A DNA stretch of 64,000 nt from the NCBI GenBank assembly GCA_013420905.1, contig JAAXNY010000006.1:1860001-1924000 (forward strand), read 5' to 3'. This document shows, piece by piece, positions 21,015-33,728 of the stretch; position 1 is the stretch's first letter; each line of letters opens with the position of its first letter. Source of the DNA: Collybia mongolica (taxonomy: Eukaryota; Basidiomycota; Agaricomycetes; Agaricales; Clitocybaceae). The position numbers and the translations under genes were made by a program. Under the pieces are notes generated by a model. The model was not told the DNA's origin. It made no database searches and saw only the letters and a program-made list of their open reading frames with translations.

Positions 21015-24000
21015 ATGAAAATGGCCGTAGAGTCAAAAGCGGAAGACGACGCGTTTGTCACGTCCGAGTCCGTGACAGCCTTTGTGGTGTTTTCATCGCC
21101 AGGTATACTTACCATCGACAATTCAAGGCAGAGCTGGCTTCTCCTCCTTCAAATGCAAACAGATAGTGAAACAGAATCTGACACTGAGAGCCTTATCAAC
21201 TGGGCTACCCATGCCACATCTCCTAGATGCGCGTCGACGCCACCGAATGGACCATGTGTCCATCACACAAACATCCTTTCAGCCATAGAAATCATAAAAC
21301 AATCTGATTTGTCGGCTTTGGATCACGTAGGTTCCTAGTTTTTACATAGAAACATCACCAACAAATGGTTTTCACAGGATTCAAACCTCCATAATGGTGT
21401 CTTCGCCGCCTCAAATTGTATCATTGGGTTTTTGAGCGATGCTTGCACCTTTCCACTACGTAACGAATTACCCGCGAGGGCGCTGACCCTTTTCCCCCAC
21501 CTTGGTTTATTGGTCAACTTCCGAGTCTAGATACACACGCTCATATAGTTTCAGTTGACGTGGACCTCTTGAACGCCCTTTTCAGCCATCGTCAGATATT
21601 TTATAACATCGGAGCAAGGTCAACCTCTCTCGACGTGTCGCTATCTGCAACAATCGTTTCTTGGGTGGACGTCATGCTGGCTAAACTGGGTGATTTTGTT
21701 TTGATCATTGCGAGTGGCATGTGTCACCAGCTTCGTAATATCACTTCTACGCATCTCCAAAGCCAACGAGAGGAAGATGGGGTTCGTGCTGCAACCCAAT
21801 TGCCAGGTGCATTCCTAACATCTATCAAATGAATTGACATCTAATGTTCCCAAGAGAAATGGCAATCATTGACGAACACACTCGCCTCGAATCAGGAATC
21901 CCCTGCTGCTAAACGTCTTGCACTGCGACTGCTGTTTGCAGCCTATGTCATGGCTCCTCAGTTCAATGAACAAGTCTCACATACTAGCATCAAGTGTGTA
22001 TAATTACTTTAGGGGGATGGACACTAACCTTCAGATACCCTCAGCATTCGGCCTCAGCAAATTTTGGACTCCTTGTTATACAGCAACCAAAGGTTCCTGA
22101 ATGGTTTTCGTGCAACCCTTGAAATGTCTTATTGCAATGAACAAGAGAGGGTCAATTTTGCAATGATCGTCGGCCTATTTTCGGTCAGCTTTCCGGATAT
22201 TTTACTCATGGTATCAATGACATCTGGCCAGATCACTAAGGGGCGACTGACCGAAACCCACTCGGCAATGAGGCCACAGGCCATAAGTTGCCTCTTGAAC
22301 ATGATAGGATTTGTATTGAACGAACGCCTTGCCCCCCCCACCTCTCAATTTACATCGCCTTTGCTAAAGCTCGATATTGCTCAAGCAATTATTTTGCGTT
22401 GGGGAAATGTGGTTCCTTGGTGCTGGTCACTGTGGAAAGGCCCGAAAGCCGTAGGCGCAGAATACATCATCCAGATGGTAAGCGACCATGTGGTTTCAAC
22501 CCATACCAAAAATCACTGAACGCAGAGCAGACCATGACTTGGCTTTACCACGTCGATAGGCCTTTTTGGTCTCAGGAAATCGACACGTTCTACAACTTTA
22601 CGATCTCTTTGGCACATCGGTTATCCGAAAACCGGGCGTCATCATGCCCAGTCCTTCTAGTAAGTTATTGGGATCCTATCCTCATTCGGTACCACTACTC
22701 TGTGATATAGCAAATATTGCGTCAAGTTGTTGTCATACTGCGAAATGCTAATGAGACACAAAGGCCAGGCATATTTCACATGCTCGGGAGAGTTCTCTGC
22801 AGAACGTGTTGGGCTACCACTCAACTCTTCATGATGAATACACAGGGTATCGAACCCGAGATACAACGACACACACACGAATTTTGCCGTTGTCTCCTGA
22901 GCCTCTTTTGCGTTCTAAGTATGAATGAAGAGGAGCTACAGAGTATGTTCTGCTGTATCGCATGATATTATTCATAAATGAAGTCAACCAACAGTAAAAG
23001 ATCTCATCCTGGAAGCCTTAACACTCGTTCAACCCTCAGACCTGCGCATATGCCTGGGTCGAAATGAAGAATGTTCAAACCTTCAGTTTCATTTATTAAT
23101 AGAAGATGGTGTGTGTCCGTTAAAGCCTGAGATGTCAACAAGCTGAAGATTCTCTCTAGCCATCGCTAAGACCACAAGGTACATACCCATCTGGCCCAGG
23201 CTGACATAACATTCAATTCAGACCCTGTTCTACAGCCTATACGAAACTTCTGCCTTAAGTTGTGATCACCTGGCTGTGAAATCAATTATGTCCTTGCTCA
23301 TTATCATCTGGCACGCCGATGCGCAAAGCTGTACATTCCAAGGAATTGGGCCTTTGCTAAAAGTCATGGTGACAATCCTCCGGAAACATCCAACTGAATC
23401 TCGGATGTCATCGTGTTGCGATACACTGTTGGCTGCCCTGTCAATTTTTGGCGTCGAGGAAGCTTCGAAAAGATGCCTTGGTTGGATACAGGAAGAAGAT
23501 GTTTGGATCCTTGCCATGCGCATTGGACGCTCAAACCTAACAATTGCATGTGAGCACAACCAAATATGCCTCGAAAAATTGGGCGCTGACCGTTAACGAA
23601 TCAAGCTGGATTTGCGCATCGACTATTAGCAATTGATAAAGCTGTTGACGCGATCTGTTATGCTGAAGCTTGGGATTATATCCGGGATATTCTCTTCCTT
23701 GTGCTTGACCGCCGATTTCCAGAGGGAGAAGAGCCGCTTGCTTTGCTGATATGCCCAGTTCTGTGCCTGGCCCTGATAAAACTAATTCAGGGCAGCGCGT
23801 TCACAAGTACGTTCTCCTATCTTTTCCGAAATCATTAGCCCATGGCCATTTAAAGCGAATCAATTTATCTCATCACCCTGGACGATAAGCTTGTGTGCTC
23901 AGCTAAGTACAGTGACTGATACTTATGGAAGTTCAAGTATTCTTTACTTTCAAGCCCTCCATCAAAAGTTAGGAGTTTTAGGAAAGATCCTTGTAGACCA

Positions 24001-24125
24001 GGTGAGCGTGGACTAAGCGCCTGCAATTGGCGGATTTACCGCTGTTGACTGGTTGGAATGGACAGATTAATGCGCGGAAATCAAAAAGGATTTCAGATAG
24101 ACGGGTTCGTCTTTGGCCTTTATGA
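21015..24125 (+). CDS. Large multi-exon gene of unknown function, mostly alpha-helical
   Basis: A chain of coding-like pieces on one strand separated by about 50-bp introns. From ATG 21015/21021 (MAVESKAEDDAFVTSES) they run through NGVFAASNCIIGFLSDAC, SLDVSLSATIVSWVDVMLA, ESPAAKRLALRLLFAAYVM, DTLSIRPQQILDSLLYSN, FAMIVGLFSVSFPDILL, PLLKLDIAQAIILRWG, GIFHMLGRVLCRTCW, SALSCDHLAVKSIMSLLII and VDAICYAEAWDYIRDILFL, to a last exon INARKSKRISDRR... ending near 24125. Repeated amphipathic helices without catalytic motifs suggest an alpha-solenoid (HEAT/ARM-like) protein of roughly 800 residues. Exon borders are provisional; some pieces need acceptor choices I could not prove. I recognise no named family. 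Confidence 0.5.
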
Positions 24126-24500
24126 ATGCACTTCAATTCGCCCTATAAAGAAAATCAGATCCCCGAATTCACGACGCAACTATTTTTCTGCTATTCATAC
24201 CCCAATTCTCGCATCGTCACAGCACTCGTTCCACATATTATGAATTGATGGTTAGAATTTATTCAAGCGATTATGGGAGAGTTTAATTTCAATCTGTCCC
24301 AGTTTCGCTTGCAAATTCAATGAAATCCAAGAACTGTTCGAATTCTTGTCAGCCGCCCGCACCAAGATATCCTCACCGAAAAGCCAGAGCCCCATATCCG
24401 GAGTCCACAGATGATGCTCCGCACCACGTCCCCATCTCTTCTATCCCCGATGCGGCGTCAAACTCGACTCCATCCATCTATAAATGTCACATCATCAAGC
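24126..24500. other. Intergenic, no gene recognised
   Basis: Short open frames only. No splice-linked coding signal seen. Confidence 0.3.
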
Positions 24501-24820
24501 ATGAGCAATTCATTCTTCTCTCACTACATTGACACCTACTCTATCAGCGGCATCCTTGGACTCTGTGGACTCGTCGTTTGTGTTCTTGTCTCTTCCACCC
24601 TCGCGAAGGTCACTCACCTTGACGCAGCCTCCTTTGCCCTTGCCCCTCGACAACGCCCCGATCAGAAAAGGTGATTGCTGCATTGGATTTCGATATGGCG
24701 AATGGTGCAGGTAGCCTCGCAGATTACCAGGCCCTTTCTCTCCAGACCACCAATGTGGAAGTCTGTCAGGTAAGGAAGATGTGGCGGGGCATGTGAAGAT
24801 TGTTTGAACACCCACTCTTT
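24501..24820 (+). CDS. Possible small membrane protein, uncertain
   Basis: ATG 24501 opens MSNSFFSHYIDTYSISG followed by a clear hydrophobic span GILGLCGLVVCVLVSSTLAK. After that the frame continues into a Pro/Arg-rich stretch and stops at 24673. An alternative splice (donor gtcact at about 24608, acceptor gacgcag) would give PPLPLPLDNAPIRK, vaguely like the proline hinge after a P450 membrane anchor, but no P450 body follows. It may be a short single-pass protein, a 5' remnant, or nothing. Confidence 0.2.
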
Positions 24821-26363
24821 GGAACACCTCCTAGTCTCAAATTTTTACGCCAATTTTCACTCACCTTGCATGTATCAATTCGACATGTGATCACGACCCA
24901 AAATACATGTAACCCATAATTCATTCAACACCTCAGATAACAATCCAGTGCAGGTTGCCTCACTTGTAATAAGCAATAATAAGTAGTGGTGTAACATACA
25001 AGATATACTTCTACTCCGTTCTGAAGGTCAATATCTCCAATATTGTTCTCTCAGTCGATGTTGAGCAAAAATATACATTCAGACGCTTGGCCATTTCTTG
25101 ATAAGTAATACGAGAAATTGTTGCAAAGCATGGTGCAAAGGCAATAATATTCAAACTTGGTAATTGTATTTCCTGTTTAGGAAGTAGAAAGTTGAAGAAG
25201 TAACCTGTCAACCTTTTTCTTCAGTTCTACTCTCTTTAAATTTACCATTCTTAAAGACATCTCTCCTCAGCCGTCTTTCGAGCGCACCATACCCTTTCTA
25301 AGGAATACTCTATATATGCATAAAATATTTAACATAGGGTAGCTGGAAACTCGCTCGAATGTACGTAGCTTAAAACGACTAAAATAAATGCAAGGGGTCG
25401 TCCGCTGTGCTATATTTGCGTGGTGTTTCTGTTTGAATAGGTTCTTCTAAATTAAGGAATCTAAATTTCGCGTTTGTTAAAGCCATGTGCCAAAGGTGCA
25501 AGCTGTCCCGGGGTTTGGATGTTCAAGTTGGCACAATTGGGGCGTGACTGTGCTTGGGAGAGGGCAGATACTGGTTTTAGACAATGGTCATATTCCCCGA
25601 TTATGCCCTCCATTCTTTTTTATTCGCCCATAATTATCCTTCATTGCGTCTTTCGGTTTGTGGCCCAGTATACCAGTATAGCAACTTTCCATCGCTAGAA
25701 TATCGGTAATTAGACACCATCTCAACAGAAAACTTACATGCATTCGAAGCGGAGGGGTGTTTGCGTTTTATATTGTTTGGTATCCTATTGCTGATTATAA
25801 GAGCTATATTTGATGATACTCCGGGTCCTGGGGGAGTGGCAGCGACGACATGTGAGCCGGAGCCAGCGGGGGTAAGGAGGACACAGTCTAGACATGATTT
25901 CAGCTGAAGTATTCAGGGCTCATACGAAAACCAAAAAGCCAACGAGGTACATACCCATTGAAGTTTGCGTTGGAGGTTGGCGTTGGCCTCGAACTCGAAC
26001 TATTTTGTAAAGGAGAAGAAAAGGTTAGATTTAGAGGCCCGTGTTGTGGAGGCCAAAACGACAACGTGCATCCTCGCTTTGTAGATGGACTTCGTACATG
26101 AGGGAGTAAGTCATTCCGCGTTAACTGTAGTATGCACTCAACGGGCACAACTTGAAGTACAAGGGTCGGATTTGGGCAACCGATATTAATAAATATTGAC
26201 GATTGAAGCTTCCTACTATGTCAAATTGAATATAATGGGTGCAAGGTATATGGTGTCCGACTAAGTATGTGTCTAAAACACAGGGAGTAAATACATTACG
26301 TGTGCTAGTATGTATACCTACGTGTATGAGTAGCGTGCAGGAATGATGATTGATAATTCAGAA
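24821..26363. other. 1.5-kb region without a convincing gene
   Basis: Minus-strand frames at 26148-25900 (tail SSSSRPTPTSNANFN, then a gtatgt donor) and an uninterrupted frame of about 90 codons at roughly 25915-25640 (containing SVEMVSNYRYSSDGKLLYWY) could be two exons of a small minus-strand gene. The splice phases I tried do not join them cleanly. The rest is AT-rich with no signal I can support. Confidence 0.3.
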
Positions 26364-27206
26364 TTAGAGGGCTGATCCCAATACTTTCATGGCCAATGCA
26401 CGGAGAATCTATGAGAAGAAAAGGTTAAAGTTTGCACCATGTTTACCGGCTCTACATACCTCTGCCTTTTGATTTCCCCCGAGTTCACTAAACACGGCAG
26501 CAACACTCTTGCCTTTCGCATCCCTTACTGCCCCAAGGCGGTTCCCAGCATAAGCTCCAAGCATCAAACCCGGGACGTTTGCTACGATAAAACCCACACC
26601 ACCACCACATATAGCACCAAGGTAGCTCCACCAAGGTGCGTGCCTTTCAACTTCTGGGCGAAGAAGCTGAAAAATGATGGCATCGTGGATTTGGAAAAAG
26701 TAAGTTCTAGCTCACCTCTTCAAACACATCTGCGAATACCCCTTCAGCATCTGGTCGATCTCTCGCTGTGGGACCATTTTGTCCTGCTGATCCAAACATT
26801 CCTGAAAATTGTGAGAAGAAGTTGGACGATGAGTGGGGTTCATTTGTTCGATCCGAAAAGGATTTCGAAGCGTAGAGGGTGTCATACTCCTTTCGTCGTT
26901 GGGAATCTGACAGGACATAATATGCATCAGCCACCGCCTAGGGTGAGTGATGAGTGCGAAAGTTCTGACCTCATGGTAAGTTGAAACATACCTGGAATTT
27001 CTCGGTGGCTTTTTTCTTTTCTGTTGGGCTGCCATTTGCCAGCCTGTCTGGATGCGTCCTGACAAATCCTGAATGAGCATTGTCTTGGGTAAGGAAGGCT
27101 TTGGGGCAGACCTCAGGGACTCTTTCTTGTACGCCTGCCGTATCTCATCATGGGTCGCAGTCTGTGGGATATTCAACAGTTGATAGTAATCGGGAAATTG
27201 TGACAT
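26364..27206 (-). CDS. J-domain (DnaJ) protein with C-terminal Gly-rich membrane-like region
   Basis: ATG 27206 starts MSQFPDYYQLLNIPQTATH, followed by DEIRQAYKKESLR. A 43-53-bp intron leads to THPDRLANGSPTEKKKATEKF with the HPD motif that activates Hsp70. The next exon, AVADAYYVLSDSQRRKEYD, completes the J-domain (about residues 6-80). The following region is Ser/Asn-rich. A further exon encodes LLRPEVERHAPWWSYLGAICGGGVGFIVANVPGLMLGAYAGN, a Gly/Ala-rich hydrophobic segment that looks membrane-embedded, and the last exon ends ALAMKVLGSAL. It is probably an Hsp70 co-chaperone tethered to a membrane; the organelle is not evident. A fungus-type J protein, not DnaJ type I, since no zinc fingers are seen. 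Confidence 0.85.
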
Positions 27207-27383
27207 TGGAGTGGGATAAGTAAAATAGAAATTTAGTCAAGTGCTAAAGGGCGACCAAGGGCGCCAATGACGTCACTCTCCCACAATCCACGTGATAAGA
27301 GTATGAATATAATTTGCACCGTAACGTTGAATGAAATAATTTATGTAATGGTACATATTGTTTTGCCGCCTGCGGCCCTTGTT

Positions 27384-30360
27384 TCACACTGTTGGCTTTT
27401 CTGGTACAAACCTCGGGGGAGGTGGCCTGGGTTTTTCGAATGCTCCTGGCACATCGTCACCCATCCCGTCCTGCAATGAAACTGAAGGCCCGCTAATCAT
27501 TGGTCGACGGGGGTTGCTTGGAAGACCTCCGTTTTTGCGCCGATGACCTACTATGGGTACTTTGGTATTAGATGTTAGGTTTAGTGGCGCCACAGCTGAA
27601 GGCGTTCCAAGTAAGAGGGGTCGCAGTACAATACTTGGCTCCCGCCTTAACTTCTGTACAGTTTCCGGAGACCGCGTCGTCACGGAACTGATGGAGATAG
27701 TGAGTTCCAATGATTCCGGCGATCTCTCGAAGGGAATCGAAGATCTTAAGGTCCTCTGTCGAGCCTCTATAATGTCGACGCTTGCGTTAGGAAGACTGGT
27801 GGTGGGGGTCACCTCGTCCTCTGATTCAACATCACTCAATATAGTTTTATTGGTCAGATTGCTGCTAGGGAACGCTGCACCACTTGTGGGGACAGTTAAA
27901 CCTGGGAACGAACCTTAGAAGAGTATAGACTTAATTTATGACAACCTACCACCAATAAAAGATGTCACGTCATACTGGGTTCCTGCAGAGTCCGATCTCC
28001 CATTTTGCTCAAATTGGGAAGGTGAAACAGGTAGCGATACTGTTTCTTGTTCAGGTACTTCGATTGGAGGCAAGCTGCTAGTCGCAACGTCGACTCGAGG
28101 TTTCCGCGGGAACCTGCTGCGCTCGTTGGTAGGCGCAAGGGGATTTGTGTTGACCACAGGAGGTTCTGGGAAATAGCTAAGGGAAAACTCGCTGCGGTTG
28201 GATGCAGAGTCAGGTTTTCGTCCAAGGTAAGACAGTGTCGAAACGCTAGTCGAACGATCCTTTGATGTTGACACTTCTGATTCCGCAGATAACGTGTCTG
28301 AGACGGTGACTTGCGCTTCTGCTGGTGTTACCAGCGCTGATGCACCACTTGAAGAGAAGAGTCGTAAAGCAGCGATGCTTTTATCAAGTTCCGTCTGTTG
28401 TCGCAGCAGCTCATCGAATGAACCCGTGCTGCTGTTCCGGTGCGGTTGTAGTGCATCCATAGCTCGATTCTGTTGTATAATACCGTCGAGCCCATAGATA
28501 GGAGAGTCGGTCCCACGAGCGAATGTCTGCGCTGACATAGTAAATGAGGTGTTGGAATTCTCTGCCATCGCATAGTATGAGGAGATAGAACCTGCAGTAA
28601 AAGGCCGTTCATTTATTGAACTTTGGTCTTCGGTCGATTTGGGAGCATCAGATGTACTTGGAATAGTCGTGAAACCAGCATCCTCATTGACCCCCAGTCT
28701 ATTAGAGTGTTCGCTGTCACTCTGTGGGATATTGGTATGATCGGAAGCTATGCCCAGTTCACCGTCCCGAGTGAACAAATGGTCCTTAATCTCTGGCCGC
28801 CTGGAGCGACGAGGAAGGACCCACGAAGACAATCCAGACCTCGTCGACGATCGCGAATGTACGACAGCCTTCCCTTCATCAATCGTGGTAGGATGATCAA
28901 TAGTAACTAAGCGTTGGGGAACTCGTGGATTCATAGCTAACGCGGAACCGCTTGGCTTTTCCCCAGTAGTGTCGGATCGCAACTCCTTCGCAATAAATGA
29001 ATCTGGCGATGTGCGGGAGCTGGGTGGACTATAGAACGCAATGATCAAGACAAAGAGAATGAGGATATATATTTCTACAGCGCGGAGGAATCGCCCTAGG
29101 GTACTCTCGGAGAATGCGACTGGTGTGAAAACATATCAGTTGGTTGCTGTAACCAATGTTCATCACCTACGGGAAGCGAGATTTCCAATTCCAAGACCTC
29201 CAGAGATCAACAGCGCAATTGTAGGCGCAATGTTCAGTTGGATGGGTAGCCACCAGGGAGTGAGGGGAGACAAAAAAATATTGAGAAAGAGCTTAAGGAT
29301 GAATAACGCAGACACAACAACCTCAATAGTTGCCTCCGAAATATACGTTGTTCCGAACTGGGGATCGGATGCAGAGACTCGCCACACAATCTGTAGGACA
29401 GGAATCGAAAAAGAAAGGCCTAAAAGGCTCCACTTGAGCAACAAGCCTAGAACACCCCACCGTTTCCAGCTGGCGCTGTGTGCATAATCCGTGTAGTAAC
29501 GTTTCCCGTTGACGTCCATGAAAGAAGCAGGCTGTTCACCACGAGGGCATTGTGCTACAAGACACCATAGGAAAATGTAAAGGAACCCAACTGATAGGGC
29601 AAGGGCGACCTCTCGAGCGATGGTGAGACCGGAGGCTGTTGGGGGACCGAGTGCATTAATTTTACCTTGAGCCAAGGTTTGACTCAGATCCAAGATGGCG
29701 GCGACGAAGGCGATAAACGATGATATATAGAGATAAATAGCAATGCTTAAGGTCCTGTCAGCAGTTTTTATGACCACTGAGGCTTGGGAATACGTACAGA
29801 TCAATACGTTTCATGAAAAGGACAAACGTAAGCACGCCAAATGCCACAAGACCGACACAGAGGAAGGGTATGTCAGTGAGGACAGCTTCAATCTTCACAT
29901 GTTGTCAATGGGCTGGCATGCTAGAGTTCTGGGATATGGGCGTACCGAGCTATCATCGCTCAGGGAAAATGCGATGGCCGCAGGTAATGCCTTGGACATG
30001 ACCAATATAAGATTTCCAGAGGCCAGTCCAATGCGAGAGCAGGGATGAAGCGATATCGAAACCCGTGATAACAGATGATCTATGTAGATCCACTGGTTAC
30101 TGTGGACAGGTATAGAATCAATTGGTCCTAAATGTTAATTTCTAGGACCTACATATAACTTGAATGAGTTTGACGATAGTCAGAAGGAATTCTGAAGGGA
30201 TACGAAGGACTGAGAGCTTCGGTGAAATAACCAGCAGCCAAACGGAGGACTGATGACGAGGATACTCTCCTGCGCCTCGAAAAACAGAGTAGTGAAATGT
30301 AAAAAGGAATGGCCAGCGGTCCAGACAGAATCAAGACATAACTTGTGGAAATCAACCATG
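27384..30360 (-). CDS. Multi-pass membrane protein with long Ser/Thr/Pro-rich C-terminal tail, function unknown
   Basis: Exons in order on the minus strand encode NQWIYIDHLLSR ... IGLASGNLILVMSKALPAAIAF; VLTDIPFLCVGLVAFGVLTF; LSIAIYLYISSFIAFVAAIL; IAREVALALSVGFLYIFLWC; VLGLLLKWSLLGLSFSIPVL; ATIEVVVSALFILKLFLNIF; NIAPTIALLISGGLGIGN; and FLRAVEIYILILFVLIIAF. That is about seven to eight spans. A roughly 450-residue disordered tail (29020-27384) follows, rich in Ser, Thr and Pro, with one intron near 27935-27895. The N-terminus is unresolved: exons upstream of 30050 are likely and an ATG exists at 30360. Topology suggests an orphan receptor-like or sensor protein, but no known motif supports a class. 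Confidence 0.65.
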
Positions 30361-30508
30361 CTCGCCCTTGACGACAACGACCAAACTTTTCTCATGCTCA
30401 ATTTAGCGAATCTAATCTTATCTATAGATTTTGGGGGAAAATGTGATCGTGTAAGTAGTATAATACAGAGTCCGATGTCCTGCTAGTCGAAGTCCATGAG
30501 CTCAGAAT

Positions 30509-33500
30509 CTATCCAACCCACCCCCCTGAACTAGCCCCAGTCAATTGTCTGACAAGGAACATTCCCCGCCCCTCATCAATGCTTTTGCTATTTCGCATTC
30601 CAATGACACTCTTCGGTCTTGGTCTCCCACCCGCACTAAGTTGTTTCGTGGGACTGATGCTTCGGGTTGGACTCAAACCACCTCCTGTCAACTGCCTTAA
30701 AAGGGCAGCATCTTTACTTCCACCCAATCCAGTGAATTGTCTCGCAATAGTAGTCCCAGTGAGCTGTGGCAAAACCTTGCCTGGGCCTGTATGATTAGGT
30801 ATAAGAGGTATACGCGTTGGTGAGGCCTGTGGAGACCCGCCCACGCCAAGTAGGAGCTGTTTATTAATTATTGGGCATGCCATAAAGTACGCGAGACATT
30901 GGTTCTCACCAGGCACTCGCGACACCAAACCCCACCATCTCCATCGCTCTTGGCAGCGCTATCCAACTGTTTACCACATCCAGGTTCTCCCTTCTTTTTG
31001 TCCCTACCTCTCCAGCCCTTAGTCATTTCCTTCTTTCCACCACACACTAAGCATGAAGCGTGCCATCGTGTTCCTTGCGGACCTGGTACTACACCTCGCT
31101 CCATGGGCGATACAGACTTGTAGCATCCAGGGCATGCAGTCCTGCTGCCAAAGCGAGGAAAAGATGCTGTCGGAGGAACACTCGTCGCCGGGAGACGATC
31201 AATTCTGCTCGACGATGTGTACGTGGAAGTTGGTGTGGAGGTTGGGCTTGGAACGCAGGTGGAAGGGGGAACGCCTGTCGACCTACACTGAAAGGAACCC
31301 AGACTTGGGACCTTTCGAATTGTTATCTTTGTTGGTGGGGCACACTGAAATTCCGGAAAAATTAGGCAAAAGGGTTATATAAAGCGCGAAATATGACACA
31401 CCCCTACATGGCATGGGCCATCGTTGGTCCTAACAAATACAGCATGCCCTGTATTTGCATCTTTGAAAATCCCCCTGCATATAACACATCTGAAACAATC
31501 AATGTGATACAGCATTGATTCTGTGCCTTCCCCAAGGCTTGGTACAGTCACAAACTTCCCGCCCTCTCCTATGGAGAAGAGGTGGCCACCACAATTAGCA
31601 CAGCAAGCGGACGTGGACAAGTCAGATGTTTCAGAAAAGGGGAAAGCATTCGGTACCCGAGGCTGTAAGGCAAAAGACTTCGGAGTTTGGAGCTTGGCTG
31701 GATGAGATAGTGGCGTAGGTATTGGTAAAGGTCTTGAACAATGAGTTGGGTTGTTCTTCAGGGTTTCCACGGACTTTGACGTTCCCGCTGGGGTTCCAAG
31801 GTCATTCAATGTTTCTTCAATAATCCGCACAGAAGAATCATCCAGAAAATCCCCCTTCGTGAACCGCGAACCACATCCAGTACCAAGAAACTTTGACATA
31901 CTGAAAATGTCACTGACACTTCCGTTGTTCCGTGGCGGCGACTCGGGCCCCGAAAATGAGGATTGCGTCATGGTATCCGAGTAATCTGACATCAGGTCAG
32001 GTGTTTGAGGAACGGCAGGGCTTTGAGGGGAAGGAGGGTCGTCGTGGAAAACGGGTGCAGGAATTTTCGAGGTTGAAATATTCCTGAGGGAGGTAGAAGA
32101 ACGAGAGCGGTGCATGGGTGTCCGAGAATTCGGAGAACCGATGGGAGTATGCACCTTGGCAGTGCTTGGAGAATAAGAACCTTTCATGAACCTTTGCTTC
32201 ATCTCTTCTATAGCCTCTAGAGTAGGTGCAGGGCTTCCTGTTGTTTGAAGTCGCTCTGGGCTTGGCGCATAAGCTGCGCCTCTCACAGGAGACGCTCGAG
32301 GCTCACTGGCGACATTGTCTATGGGCTTTGAGCGACCATATTTGCGTCCGGGGCTCGGCGTATCAGTCGGTCGAGATTCGCGCCGCTCCCTTGAACGATC
32401 CAGGAGCGGGCTGCTATCTTTGCTTTGAGTGGAGTATCTGGTAGAGTTCGTGCTGGCTACAGGGCTCTTTCCAGGTGCGACTTGTCTAAAGGTCAGGTCC
32501 CTGTCAATCATGCTGAGCCTCTGGCTCAACTCTTCCAACGCAGGACTTCCCTCTCGACTCTTCGTGATTCCCAACCGTTGTTCAAGTTCTTCAATGGCAG
32601 GACTTCCTTTCTCTGCCTGTCTGCTCTGATGACCCATCGAATCGGTCTTCATACCACCGATATTAGTAGATTTTTCTTTCCAGGAGTTGTTGTAATTGCT
32701 TGCGAGTACCCTCTTAGAGGTGTTCGGATCGCGTTTCAGACAATTATCAAAACATTGGACGCAAGATGGATGTCCCATAAGGTCGAGCATAGGTGAATCC
32801 CCAATGTTTTTAAAACACGCAGCACAGTTGAAACATCGTTTGTGCCAGTATCTATCCGCAGCATGTACAAAGCCACCTTCCGACTTCAACGTTAAGACGG
32901 GTCGCGAGCAAGTGGGACATTCACCTCTGGAGCCCCCATTGACCGCAAAGCATTGTTTGCAGAGAAAGCGCGGCGAATCAATAGCATTGGGCTCAGGGTA
33001 GATAGTTGCGTCGGGAGGAAAAGGCGCAAAACAGATCGCGCATGAGTGAGTCATTAATGATTCTTTCGGCTGTAAAACCGATCCGTAAACTTTGGAGAGT
33101 GTCGTGTCATACGGAGAGAGGGAGGGGAGGATGTCTGACTCGGGAGCTGGCAGAATGCTAGTGTATTTCAGTGGTGAAGGCGGCCGACTTGATTGCGAGG
33201 TAGTTGAAGCGATGTGGGCAGTTACTCGATTACTTAGCTCTGATTTCGGAGCTATATGATTCGATATTGGACGAGGAAAGCGCTTCGTTGAAGAGGATGT
33301 TGGTGCGATAGCTGAACCTGTGGTATGGGTGTTGATGGGCCTGATGGGAGAGACTGACCTCTCCCGATGCACATAAGTGTTGGACCATCTGTCAGTAGCT
33401 GTTTCTGTTGTATTGGACTGGTTCCATGGTACGACGGGGGCTAAATTCAGAGGTCAGATGTGACAATGGCTCGTCGTCAGTACAGGTAAGACCGACCAAC

Positions 33501-33566
33501 GGGAGCCCCGCCACATTTACAGCGCGCACTGGTGACGATATCACCACATCTGCGACAAAATCCCAT
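30509..33566 (-). CDS. LIM-domain protein, paxillin-like (Pxl1-type), with N-terminal zinc ribbon
   Basis: Four exons (33566-33497, 33440-31408, 31344-30910, 30856-30509) join in frame to 961 residues. The N-terminus MGFCRRCGDIVTSARCKCGG is a small Cys4 zinc-binding element. After a Ser/Pro-rich stretch comes a first LIM region (SCAICFAPFP ... CKQCFAVNGG ... CPTCSRPVLTL ... YWHKRCFNCAACF ... PSCVQCFDNCL). A long disordered linker leads to a second (CCANCGGHLFSIGEGG ... YHIDCFRCVICRGIF) and a third (ACPGCYKSVSPMERG ... RWHASCLVCGGKKE ... VWCREC). The tail has repeats of RQLTG (RQFTGLGG, RQLTGGG, RQLTGASS). Fungal LIM proteins of this layout act in actin-ring assembly and polarity; S. pombe Pxl1 is the model. 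The assignment to Pxl1 is by architecture, not sequence search. Confidence 0.85.
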
Positions 33567-33728
33567 TAAACCACTCGCGACAGGGAAAGGATGGTGAAAC
33601 GAGCGATTATGACAGACAGAGAAAGTTGAGCCCTTCTGGCGTTGAGCATCTTGGTTATGGTTGAACTATCACGTGATGGTGGCAAGGCAGTCGACACAGC
33701 CACCTCCTAAGTCTTCAAGCTTCCAATC

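Noticed and set aside
24501..24670. Cytochrome P450 N-terminus
   Set aside because: A hydrophobic anchor and a Pro-rich stretch alone are not enough; no ETLR, PERF or heme-binding motif follows within the next kilobases on this strand.
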